From positions 2,232,001-2,296,000 of the forward strand of contig JBAIAC010000021.1 of the NCBI GenBank assembly GCA_037349315.1: a DNA stretch of 64,000 nt, in the 5' to 3' direction. Below the pieces are notes generated by a model that saw nothing but the letters and a program-made list of their open reading frames with translations, did not search any database and was not told where the DNA came from. Positions 37,398-47,082 of this stretch are shown piece by piece. Each line of letters starts with the position of its first letter. The stretch's first letter is position 1. Both the position numbers and the translations under genes were made by a program. The DNA is from Chelydra serpentina. Its lineage: Eukaryota > Chordata > Testudines > Chelydridae.

Positions 37398-38731
37398 CTA
37401 GGCCATGTGCATTTTCTGGTGCCTGGTGAGGTAGGAGCTGAGGCTGAAGCTCTTGCAGCAGTCGGGGCATTTGTAGGGTTTCTCTTCCGAGTGGATCTTC
37501 TGGTGCTGGATGAGGGTGCAGCTCTCGCGGAAGCCCTTCCCGCAGGCCGCGCAGCGGAAGGGCCGCTCCTCCGAGTGGGTCCGGCGGTGCTTGATGAACG
37601 CCGAGCTCCAGTTGAAGCTCTTGCCGCACTGGGCGCAGCGGTAGGGCCGCTCCCCGGTGTGGGTGCGCCGGTGCTTGATGAGGGTGGAGCGGTGGCTGAA
37701 GCTGCGCCCGCAGTCGGGGCAGCCGTAGGGCCGCTCCCCCGTGTGGACACGCCGGTGCTGAGCCAGCTGGAAGCCGTGGCTGAAGCCCTTCCCGCAGTCG
37801 GGGCAGGGGTGGGGCTTCTCTCCGGTGTGGACGTGCTGGTGCGAGCGGAGGTGGGAGCTGCGGCCGAAGCTCTGCCCGCAGTCGGGGCACCGGTAGGGCC
37901 GCTCCCCGGTGTGGATCCGCTGGTGTTGGATAAGCAGCCGGCTCAGCTTGAAGCTCTTCCCGCACTCGGCGCACCCATAGGGCCGCTCCTCGCTGTGCAC
38001 CTTCTGGTGCCGGCTCAGGGCCAGTTGGGTGCCAAAGCTCTTCCCACACTGGGGGCACGGATAAGGCTTCTCCTCTGCACCCGTGCCACCGGCCAGGCCG
38101 GGGCTTTCCCCGGTGTGGGTGAGCTGGTGCTGGATCAGGTAGGAGCTGTCCCCAAAGCTCTTCCCGCAGGCCGCACACCTGTAGGGCCGCTCCCCGGTGT
38201 GGGTGCGCTGGTGCTTGGCCAGGTGGGAGCTCTGGCTGAAGCCCTTCCCGCAGTCGGGGCATCTGTAGGGGCGCTCCCCGGTGTGGACCCGCTGGTGGAC
38301 AACGAGGTGGGAGCTGACCCCAAAGCCCTTCCCACAGTCGGGGCACTGGAAGGGTCTCTCGCCAGTGTGGGTGCGCTGGTGCTGGAGGAGGTGGGAGCTG
38401 CAGGTGAAGCCCTTCCCACAGTCAGGGCATTGATGGGGTCTCTCCCCTCTGTGGGATCTCTGGTGCTCAGCGAGGTCTTTGTATTGAGAGAAGCTCTCCC
38501 CACACTGCCCACATATGGCCAGTCTCCCCTCCGGACGCCCGGAGGAGTCTTGGAGCTGCCAGGGATCTCCTTCCCGCTCAGCCGAGCTCTCCCTCGGGAG
38601 GTCTCCTTGCTCCCGTCCTGCCCCACCGACGTCTCCCTGCTCAGGACTCCAGGATGTCCCGGGTGGCTCTGGTTCTGCAGGCCCTTCTTGCTGGGGATTC
38701 TCCTCCTCATTCTCAGGGGTTGTCTCAGCAC
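37398..38731 (-). CDS. C2H2 zinc-finger protein B, terminal exon, 13 fingers
   Basis: The acceptor TCTCTCCCGGCAG at 38732 opens a frame that reads [16 protein letters not shown], then a spacer, then thirteen C2H2 fingers to the stop at 37398-37400 (..HQKMHMA). Finger 1 is slightly atypical ([17 protein letters not shown]) and is followed by a changed linker. A longer non-standard linker ([18 protein letters not shown]) separates fingers 5 and 6. All zinc ligands are present. The exon enters with two bases completing a codon, matching the phase-1 end of the exon at 39650-39757. It is predicted to be a nuclear DNA-binding protein; no specific orthologue is claimed. Confidence 0.88.
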
Positions 38732-39649
38732 CTGCCGGGAGAGAGAGAGAATCCAGCCAGGGCTTGTTCCCTGTGCTGGCGAGAGAGGGGAGGCCAAGTA
38801 GTTTGTCACAGAGCAGAAAACCTGATGGGCAGGAAGCGAATTCCCAGAAACTCTTCCCTGAAGAGAGAGGAGGGGCAGGTTCTGCTCCCACAACCCAGCC
38901 GAGCCCTCAGAGAAAGGCTGAGGGGAGGGAGGGCTCTTGCCAGGCGTCAGGCGGGACAGGTGGGAGCTGGGAGTGACACCTGCCATGAGGACAGGGCACC
39001 TGCTAGGGATGATACAGAGTGAGACGAGATGAGTAGGGAATTATTTATATTTGTACGCGATATGAAGGGTAGGAGTGAAAACTCAGAGCCTCGGATAATG
39101 AGGCTATATCTGAAAATCGTATTGCAACGCTCATTTCATCTTTATATCAAGGACGAAGGAAGCGGTGAGTACCAGCTGGTATTTAAGGTGGGGATCAAGC
39201 TAGATCTCACCCTTGTGTAAATAGACATCACTTGGCCGGAGTCAATGGGGCCTGATCCCCAGCCGGTGTAAATCACCCATAGCTGCACTGGAATCAATGG
39301 GCCAGATCCCAGCTGGTGTGGATCAACAAGCAACACTGATTTACATTAGCTGTGGATCTGGCCATACACTGTTAGGGCCCAATACACGGAGCTAAGTCAA
39401 GCCAAACCCTTGTATGTTGTATCCCTTTCCCGCCCAGCACCCTTTGCCTCTTAAGAGTGAAAGCTCTTCGGGTCAGGCACTAGGTCTCTGTGTTTGTGCA
39501 GCACCTGGCGCAGTGAACCTGAGCAAGGCGTGTACGTGCTGCCATACGCGCGGAGACAGAACTGGGGGGACTCCCGGCAGCTTGGCTGGGATCCCAGCTT
39601 TTCCCTTCGCTCCCGGACGGTCTCTGAGCCCGCGTCGCTCATTCCTCAC

Positions 39650-39757
39650 CTGCGCCGACGCCTCTCGGGATCTCCCGTTCCTCAGAGCCCTGGAGATCCG
39701 GGACCCTCGGCTCTTCCCCTGGCTCCATGCGGGGGATCCCAGCCGGGTCAGGGAATC
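39650..39757 (-). CDS. zinc-finger gene B upstream exon (MEPGEEP type)
   Basis: Acceptor CCCCTGAACAG and donor GTGAGGA bound a 108-bp exon encoding [20 protein letters not shown] and then [12 protein letters not shown]. This is the conserved (I/L)xxME(R/Q/P)GEEPxVPDLQ exon that lies between the KRAB A box and the finger exon in sauropsid zinc-finger genes. It leaves in phase 1, in register with the finger exon at 38731. The KRAB A exon itself was not found to its right. Confidence 0.75.
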
Positions 39758-39759
39758 CT

Positions 39760-40560
39760 GTTCAGGGGAAGAAACAGGTGAGAGGCTCTCAGTGAAATCT
39801 CCCACCGGGGGCTCGGTGCGGAGACTCCAACCAGGGGCCCCGCTCTCTGCTGGGGGGGATGTTCCCAGGGGCCCTTTGAGCCAGGGAGACCCCTGGGGGC
39901 AGATGGACCACGCCCCCTGCAGGGGAGTCAGGGGTCTCCAGGCACATTGGGGGGGGGGGGGCAGCTGGCCCCTTGTCGCGATGGGTCCGGACAGAGCCCA
40001 CAGGCAGGAGCTGCACCCACGTGGGATGCAAGCACGGGAGGTTAATTGAACATCCCCGGGCAGCAACCCAGGGCTGGAACAGGGACCCTGCCGGGCTCAG
40101 CGGCACAGACCACCCCCGGAGCTGGGACCCCCCGGGGGGGGGCGGGTCTCCGGTCCCAGTTCGGCTCCGATCCCCCCCCGGACAGCGATGTCCTGCCTCT
40201 GCGGCTGCGTCTCCCCGGGGTCCCGCGGCCTCTCCCCGCTCCCGCCGCACGTGGGCCGGGACAGCACCGGCCGCTTCCCTTCCGGCCCCGGCTCGGCGGC
40301 TCCCGGGGCTCGCTGGTTTTAACCCTGAGCTCGCCAGACCGCCGGCAAGCGGGAGACCGCACAGCTGGGCCCCTCTCCCCGGCCCGCCTAGAGCCGCTGA
40401 GCTCCCCCAGCCTCAGCCATACCCCCCCGCCCCGCCCCCACAGACCCCGGGGAGGAGCCGGTGTCTAACCCCGCTGGGGACCCCCGGGATGAGCCCCGGC
40501 CGCAGGCAGATGGGGGAGACTCTGCACCCCCCCTGTGCAATGCGGGACCCTCGCGCCCTC
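39760..40560 (-). promoter_or_regulatory. CpG-rich region, probable promoter/5' exon of zinc-finger gene B
   Basis: Dense CpGs between 39990 and 40480 (CCCGCCGCACGTGGGCCGGG, GGCTCGGCGGCTCCCGGGGC). It shares GGCTCAGCGGCACAGACC and the AGCGATGTCCTGCCTCTGC block with the 5' regions of the other two zinc-finger genes. Confidence 0.55.
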
Positions 40561-41234
40561 CCTCAGAGACACACCCTCCCCCCCAGGCCGTGCCCTGGCT
40601 CTCATATACCCTGGGCTGTTGTAACCCCCCTGCCCCTCTAGTGGGGGCTCCAGGCAGGGCCAGATTTACACCTTATGCGCCCCTAGGCACAGCATCTTCA
40701 CCCCTCCCCCCCCACCCCCCCGCTGCCTTTCATAAAAATATGAAACTTTTAACCCACGTTTGATTTTTAGGTGCCCCTAGAACGCCGGCAGGGCCCCCAG
40801 GCACCCGCCTCCAGGGCCTAACTGGAAATCCGGGCCTGGCTCCAGGAACTAGAGTGTGGGAGCTGGGTACCCACTGGGAACTGATAGTGGGGGTGCGGAT
40901 GGTCAGACGTCTGGGAACCCCCAGGGCAGCTCTGGCCACAGAGGGGACCTTCCCTTGGATGTCACTGGCCCCTGAACGAGCAGCTCCCTGCACTTGGAGA
41001 CAGGAGCCAGGCGCTGTAGAGGCCAGGAGGCCACGGTCTGGCCTCTCAGGGAGCTCTGGTTTTTAGCGGCCTTTGGGCCTTGCGCACCAACCCATAGAAT
41101 AACCCACCCAGGGTGACTCATGTGTCCCCATCTAGTGGCCAGAGCTGGGCGGTTCTGAGCTTCCCACAGCCTCTCAGCTGAGGGCCCTGATCCCATCTCT
41201 CAGGCAGCCGTGCCTTGAGCTTTTAGATCCAGAG

Positions 41235-41480
41235 CTCCTGGGTTCAGTCCATGCAGACGTCCCGGCCAGAGGCATCATTACAAGAGGCTGCAAGATCCAG
41301 CATAGCAAAGAGCCCGCAGCATTTGGATTCCAAATCCCGAAGCAGAGAACGGGCGACAGGGGATGGATCACTTGATTCCTGTTCTGTTCGTTCCCTCTGG
41401 CGCACCTGGCATTGGCCACTGTCGGAAGACAGGATACTGGGCTAGATGGACCTTACATCTGACCCAGTATGGCTGTTCTT
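41235..41480 (+). mobile_element. CR1 LINE 3' end
   Basis: GGGCGACAGGGGATGGATCACTTGATT, CATTGGCCACTGTCGGAAGACAGGATACTGG and GACCCAGTATGGCTGTTCTTA form the tail of a CR1 subfamily also present at 47205-47500 and 58495-58790. Confidence 0.75.
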
Positions 41481-41515
41481 AATTGGGGACAGGCATAGAT
41501 CTATAGGGTACAGGC

Positions 41516-41690
41516 TGGGGAGGGATAGCTCAGTGGTTTGAGCATTGGCCTGCTAAACCCAGGGTTGTGAGTTCAATCCTTGAGGGGGCCATTTAGGGAT
41601 CTGGGACAAAAATTGGGGATTGGTCCTGCTTTGAGCAGGGGGTTGGACTAGATGACCTCCTAAGGTCCCTTCCAACCCTGATATTCTATG
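41516..41690 (+). mobile_element. tortoise-type SINE, full length
   Basis: The cleanest copy in the window: GGGGAGGGATAGCTCAGTGG head, GGTTGTGAGTTCAATCCTTG B box and the complete CR1-like tail to TATTCTATG. Confidence 0.9.
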
Positions 41691-42079
41691 TGGGCCCGGA
41701 GGTTAATGATTCCTGCTGAGCAGGGGAAGGGAAAGTAACTCCTTCTAATGCAGATAATTCCAGAACTCAGTTCCCTTTTCAGCCTGGCTGAGAGAACCCT
41801 GTCTCCAAAACAGATTGCCAAATAATGTCAGCCCATAAGCCCGGTCCCCTGCCATATCAGCCCGGCCCCTGGCACCCCGCACGTGAAGGTTACAAGACAT
41901 CTTAATGAGCAAGGGCACTGGATTCTGGAAGAAATTGGAGGAGTCTCAATGCGATCAGACTCTCAGCTGGTGTAAAGTGGCATCGCTCCAGTGATTTCAA
42001 TGAGGCTCTATAGCCCAATATGTCTGGGCTCTGAACCTTCTCTCCCACCCCACCCTGTAATTCAGGGACAGGGTCTCTC

Positions 42080-42425
42080 TCAATTGAATCTATTTCCCTT
42101 AAGTTAACTATCCTCACTCACACCTTTGTGTCAACTGTCCGCAATGGGCCATCTTGATGATCACTTCAAAAGTTTTTTTTCCCCTGCTGATATAGTTCCT
42201 CTTCATTAATTAGCTTCTCAAAGTTGGTATAGGCACTTCCACCGTTTCATGTTTCTCTGGATGTATAAATATCTGCTCACTGTATGTTCCATTCTATGCG
42301 TCTGATGAAGTGGGTTCTAACCCACGAAAGCTTATGCTGAAATAAATTTGTTAGTCTCTAAGGTGCCACAAGTAATCCTGTTCTTTTTGCTGACACAGAC
42401 TAACACGGCTGCTACTCTGAAATCT
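42080..42425 (+). mobile_element. Penelope-like or related repeat with hammerhead-like hairpin, copy 1
   Basis: A ~345-bp repeat shared with 62935-63200. It holds GAATCTATTTCCCTTAAGTTAAC at the left, a GTATAAATATCTG segment, the hairpin at 42302-42338, AATAAATTTGTTAGTCTCTAAGG and GACTAACACGGCTGCTAC at the right. I associate this common reptile repeat with Penelope-like retroelement ends, but only from general memory. Confidence 0.45.
42302..42338 (+). other. hammerhead-ribozyme-like core
   Basis: CTGATGA, an extra A, a 6-bp hairpin (GTGGGT/ACCCAC, loop TCTA), GAAA, then a 3-bp hairpin AGC-TTAT-GCT follow in the order of a type I hammerhead with a very short stem III. The base after stem III is G where catalysis needs A, C or U, and stem I is not obvious, so this copy is probably inactive. 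Confidence 0.35.
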
Positions 42426-42429
42426 CTCA

Positions 42430-43282
42430 ACATGGTTTTCCTGGCATCCGAGAAGATTCAAGCTCCCACCAAAGCATCTCCACCCACATCACTACACTCA
42501 ACTTAGATGACATTTCGCTGTTGGTCTGTAACATGATCACTTTTGAATGCCATGGCTGATCAATTCCACAATTTCAGGCGATGGTCTAGGCGTCAATGGG
42601 CAGAACCCCATGGATCTGGCAAAAAACAACAACACAGGGAATGGGGAAATGGGGGGTGCACACAGCCCTTGGTCTTTGGTTAGCAGAGCTACGGCTTCCA
42701 CCATCTCTGCAATTGTCCGTAGCTCAAAGGAGAGGTTGATGACAGCCGTTCACACCTTCCTGTGTACCAGCACCCCCATCTCAGTTTAAAAGGTTGACAT
42801 TCTGCATGACGTAGCTCCCAGACAGAAAGAAAATAAAAACAGGGGGAAGGGGCAAAAGGGGAAAGAGTGAGGGGGCATCCAGAGCCCCTGGTGTGATGGG
42901 GAGAATGAGGAACCCTGGTACAGGGGGAATAGGAGCACAGAGACCCGGGAATGGGGGCATAGAGAACCCCTGCTAGAGGGAAAATGAGGGACCCTGATAT
43001 GGGGGAAGGGGGGATAAGTAGGGAGAAAGGGGGAATAGGGGATGGGGAGGCAGATAGAGCCCCAGGAATGGGAGGTGAACAGGGGATAATTGTATGGGGG
43101 ACAGAGTCATACAGGGCACACAGAGCCCCAGGCATAGGGCAGGGTGTGCGGAGGAGGGAAGTCCCAGAAATAGAAAGGGATGAGAGGGTGGCCCACAGGA
43201 GCTAGTAGGGGAAGTAGAGGAATGCAAGGAGCCCCTGGCTTGTGCAACGGGCTCAGCCTGCAGAAGCAACCAAGCGTGAGAC
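42430..43282. other. purine-rich intergenic sequence, no gene
   Basis: 42840-43220 is a G/A-rich low-complexity stretch (GGGGGAATAGGAG, GAATGGGGGCATAG) producing proline/serine-rich antisense frames that are not exons. Confidence 0.4.
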
Positions 43283-43445
43283 TCTGTAGTTTAAAGGTGA
43301 TTTTAAGGCCAGAAGGGACCGTTGGGATCATCTAGTTTGGTCTCCGTAACACAGGCCAGAGCCTCACCCAGAGATCTCTGCATGAAGCCCTCAGCCCATG
43401 GGCTGGATGGACCTTTGGTCTGACCCAGTATGGCCATTCTTATGT
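43283..43445 (+). mobile_element. CR1 fragments
   Basis: AAGGCCAGAAGGGACCGTTGGGATCATCTAG and CATGGGCTGGATGGACCTTTGG...CAGTATGGCCATTCTTATG are two CR1 tail pieces side by side. Confidence 0.6.
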
Positions 43446-43793
43446 ACCATCCGGATTGAACAGGGGGCACCAGAACCGGGTATAGTCTCTGGGGATGACC
43501 TCCTGGTTCCTATTCAACGTTCCCCTGCTCACAGATCCTAGGATCCTGGCCAGCCGTCGCAGCACACGGGGAACTCACTTCATGGCAGAGGCTGAGCTAC
43601 CATGTCAACTTCTTTCCCACACAGCCTGTGGGTCAATGGCAGGGGCTTTCTTGGATGGGGGTCCCCTGGTGCTGAATCATGACAGACCCTCTCCCCTAGG
43701 TGGGTTCGTGGCAGGGCCCCTTGGAGCTGATTTCCTGGTGTCTAGTTGCAGTCAATCTTCCACCCAAACTTCCCACCCTTCTCCTGCCCCATG

Positions 43794-44957
43794 TCAAGGG
43801 CTGGCCGGGGTCCCCTCACTGTGGATCCTCTGGTGCCGGATGAGGTTGGAGCTGCGGCTGAAGCTCTTCCCGCAGCCGGCACAGAGGAAGGGCCGCTCTC
43901 CTGTGTGGCTGCGCTGGTGGTAGGTGTAGTGGGAACTCTGGTTGAAGCCCTTCCCACACTGGGGGCACTGGTAGGGCTTCTGGCCGGCGTGGACCCGGCC
44001 GTGCTGGGTGTAGCGGCTGCTCTGGGTGAAGCCCTTCCCGCAGTCAGGGCATTGGAAGGGCTTGGTGGCCACGTGGGTGCGCTGGTGGTGCATCAGGTTG
44101 CAGAGGCGGCCGAACCCGTTCCCGCACCGGGGGCACTTGTAGGGCCGTTCCCCCGAGTGCACCCGCTGGTGCTTGACGAGGTTGGAGCTCTCCCCGAAGC
44201 GCCGCCCGCACTCGGCACAGGCGTAGGGCCGCTCCCCGGTGTGGGTGCGCCGGTGCTGGGCCAGGTGGGAGCCCTGGCGGAAGCCCTGCCCGCAGTCGGG
44301 GCACCGGTAGGGGCGCTGGCCGGAGTGGGTGCGCCGGTGCTGGATCAGGGCAGAGCTCTCCCCACAGCGCTTGCCGCACTGGGCACATCGGTAGGGCCGC
44401 TCGCTGGTGTGGGTGCGCCGGAGCCGGGCCAGGTTGGAGCTGCGGCAGAAGCCGCGCCCGCACTCCCCGCACCGGTAGGGCCGCTCCCCGGTGTGGATGC
44501 ATTGGTGGACGATGAGCGCCGAGCTCACCCCAAAGCCCTTCCCGCACTCTAGGCACGTGTAGGGCCGCTCTCCCGTGTGGCTGCGGCGGTGCTGACGCAG
44601 GGAGGAGCTCAGGGCGAAGGCCTTCCCGCACTGGGGGCACCGGAAGGGGCGCTCCCCGGCGTGGACCTGGCTGTGCTCCGTGAGGTTCCCGCGCTGGGTG
44701 AAGCCCTTCCCACAGGCGGTGCAGTGAAACGGCTTTTCACCCATGTGGCAGCGCCGGTGACGGAGCAGGTTGGAGCTGCGGCTGAAGCGTTTGAGGCACT
44801 GGGTGCACTGGTAGGGTTTCTTCCCCGGGCCGGCTTCGTTCTCCTCCAGGGGCTCTCCCTGCCGCTGACCTGCCCCCGCCCAGGCTCTCGCTGGCTCCTC
44901 TCCACCCTTCCTGCTGGGGATTCTCCTCCTCGTTCTCACTCGCTGTCCTGGCACCTT
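43794..44957 (-). CDS. C2H2 zinc-finger protein C, terminal exon, 12 fingers (one defective)
   Basis: Twelve C2H2 units run from [17 protein letters not shown] to the final [17 protein letters not shown], with the stop at 43794-43796 after HSEGTPASP. Finger 5 (CGECGRGFCRSSNLARLRRTH) has Leu where the first zinc-binding His belongs, through one base change (CAC to CTC), so that module should not fold normally. The likely acceptor is the CCCCCAG just above 44957. The family leader [11 protein letters not shown] is present after it but in a different frame from the fingers, which implies an indel near GGGTGGAG (~44910) or another splice phase. Predicted nuclear DNA-binding protein; orthologue not assigned. 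Confidence 0.82.
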   Translation of the reverse strand, partial: KVPGQRVRTRRRIPSRKGGEEPARAWAGAGQRQGEPLEENEAGPGKKPYQCTQCLKRFSRSSNLLRHRRCHMGEKPFHCTACGKGFTQRGNLTEHSQVHAGERPFRCPQCGKAFALSSSLRQHRRSHTGERPYTCLECGKGFGVSSALIVHQCIHTGERPYRCGECGRGFCRSSNLARLRRTHTSERPYRCAQCGKRCGESSALIQHRRTHSGQRPYRCPDCGQGFRQGSHLAQHRRTHTGERPYACAECGRRFGESSNLVKHQRVHSGERPYKCPRCGNGFGRLCNLMHHQRTHVATKPFQCPDCGKGFTQSSRYTQHGRVHAGQKPYQCPQCGKGFNQSSHYTYHQRSHTGERPFLCAGCGKSFSRSSNLIRHQRIHSEGTPASP

Positions 44958-45190
44958 CTGGGGGAGAGCGAGAGAAAGAGATGCAGCTGATGGGCAGGAA
45001 GCGAATCCCCGCAAGGCTGGGGGAGGCGAGGGCTCCTGCCAGGGGTCAAGCGGGAGCCGGGGAGTGATGCCTGCCACGAGGATAGGGGACAAGACAAGAC
45101 AGATTGGGGAGCTCCCAGTGGCTTTGCTGGGATCCCAGCTTTCCCCTGCTCTCCCAGACAACCTCTGAGCCGGCGTCACTCACTCCTCAC

Positions 45191-45280
45191 CTCTCAGGCT
45201 CTCCCTTTCCTTGGCATCCTGGAGAATCAGGATGCTCGGCTCCTCCCCGCGTTCCATCCAGGTGATTGTGGCAGGTTTGG
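45191..45280 (-). CDS. zinc-finger gene C upstream exon (MERGEEP type)
   Basis: Acceptor TTCACACCCTCAG and donor GTGAGGAG bound 90 bp encoding KPATITWMERGEEPSILILQ and then DAKERESLR, homologous to the exon at 39650-39757. It leaves in phase 1. No KRAB A exon was recognised to its right. Confidence 0.72.
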
Positions 45281-45599
45281 CTGAGGGTGTGAAAGCAGAG
45301 AGGAGCTGTAGCGTAGCATTGCAATAACTGGCCCCTGAATTCAGCCGATCGAGAATTTTCCGTGGAGATTTGCTCAGGGCTGTGGGGATTGGCAGGCGTT
45401 CAGAAAGTCTAGTCTGATCTCCTGCGTCACGCAGGCCAGGGAAACCAGCGCAGATCTGGGTGAATAATTGAGGGTTTTTTGGTTCAGTGGGTGACCTGAG
45501 CCTGACTGGGGCTTTCAGTGCCACTATCCTACCGACAATAGCAAGTGGCTCTGATTCACCCAGGGAGACCCCATAATGCACTCCTGACGCAAACACAAA

Positions 45600-45800
45600 A
45601 TTAAACACTGTGCAAATGCTCTCCCGGCTGTTGGGCTCAGCCCCGCCCGTGCTGCCGGGGTGGGTTCCCTCTGGCCCCAGCCACAGGGCAGCTGCGCTCC
45701 CTTTGCCCTGGCAGCCTGTTCCTCCAGGCAGCGATTTCCTGCCTGTTTCTCTCCCTCCCCTGGAGCCGCCTCTCGCCGTAATTCCCCTTTAGCCCAGAGA
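45600..45800 (-). promoter_or_regulatory. probable 5' region of zinc-finger gene C
   Basis: GGGCTCAGCCCCGCCC and the CAGGCAGCGATTTCCTGCCTG block match the 5' regions of genes A (33330-34110) and B (39760-40560). GC is raised but CpG density is lower than in the other two. Confidence 0.45.
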
Positions 45801-45849
45801 CTCACCGCTTGGAAGTGTTATTCCCAAAGGTGTCCCCAGGAGAGCTCAT

Positions 45850-46960
45850 CAATTGGATTCAACCCCTCAGTGCACAAGGTGCTGAGAGATTCCAGCCTGA
45901 TACTTCCAGAGGAAACAGCTGAGAGCAGGAAGTTCCTGTCTTTAATGAGTTCCCCCCGTACAGCTTTGTCTGGTCCTCTCTAGAGCAGGGAAAAGCTTAG
46001 GCGCTCTATGGTTATTTCTTTCACTTCCCCAGATGCACTGAAAGGAGCGCTGCCCATCAACATATTAAATGCAAAGTGCATGCATCCGCGCCTGGACTTG
46101 TCTAAGAAATGAACCATGCAAAGGATAGAAATAAAATCCACCTAGTGAACGTTTGCAAAGCCAGGTCATTTCCCCCCACCCCATTTCACACAGGTGGTTG
46201 GTTGCAGGTTAGGCTCTTAAATGGCAGTCTGAATGTCAGAGCCATCAGAGTTCATCATATGGTCCATAATCGATTTCTGAGCCGGCACCCTGCAAATCCA
46301 CTTGTAGGGCAAACTCCTTAGCTGCTGAATGCACAGAGCGCGGGAGTTTTAAAAGCACTCGGCGCTGGCTTGTTCTTCTCCCACTGAAATCAAAAGTAAA
46401 CCTCCCCTTGACCTCAAAGGGAGCAGAGTTAGACTGTTTCTACCCTACACACCTGTACTGCTGCAGCTGCTGTAAAGTCTTCCATGTAGCCACGCTATAC
46501 CAGAGCACCTCTGTCAGAATTTGCAACCTCTCCCCTTTCAGTCTCTGGCCCATGTGTAGCAAATTCTGACAGAGCAGCACCCATCCATCACACTTTGGTA
46601 CCTCTGGCCCGAAGGGTGACAAAGATGAGCGGTAGCAAACTGTGATGGGAATTTGCTACCATTTTGAAATCTCCCTTGTAAATGTGGACACAAATAAACA
46701 CAGGTATTTTTCAAAATGTAAAAACGTTATTATTCTAACAAGGTATATAAAACAAGAATAGCTTACGTTTCATTTCAATATTTTTTCAAAAACAAGCATC
46801 TAAACATATTTACAGATACAGAGTCAACACGTTTTGTTCTTAACTGAAATGTACATTAAAATTAAACTTCTTACTCATTTATATTCCAGCTGTGTTATTC
46901 CAAGAAAAACCAAAATATTTCTCTTTACAAAACAATGACACAATGTACATCTTTTATAAA
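45850..46960. other. intergenic, no gene seen
   Basis: No exon or complete mobile element recognised. 46440-46640 has a weak inverted similarity (CTGTCAGAATTTGCAA versus TAGCAAATTCTGACAG). 46690-46960 is AT-rich and probably the 3' UTR of the next gene. Confidence 0.35.
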
Positions 46961-46968
46961 CAACTGAA

Positions 46969-47082
46969 CTAGGCACATTTTGTGCAGCTGTACTTTTTCT
47001 CCTCATCCGTTAGGTTTTCTTCATTGATTTCCTCCGGCAGGCAAGGCATATGGGCCCACCTCTCACAAGAGTCACACTGGAC
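46969..47082 (-). CDS. integrase-Ulp1-PHD gene, last exon (second half of PHD finger)
   Basis: Acceptor TTATCAAAG; stop TAG at 46969-46971. It encodes VQCDSCERWAHMPCLPEEIN and YSCTKCA. CxxC, HxxC and CxxC are the last three ligand pairs of a C4HC3 PHD finger. The first CxxC should lie in an unseen preceding exon. Confidence 0.82.
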   Translation of the reverse strand, partial: VQCDSCERWAHMPCLPEEINEENLTDEEKKYSCTKCA

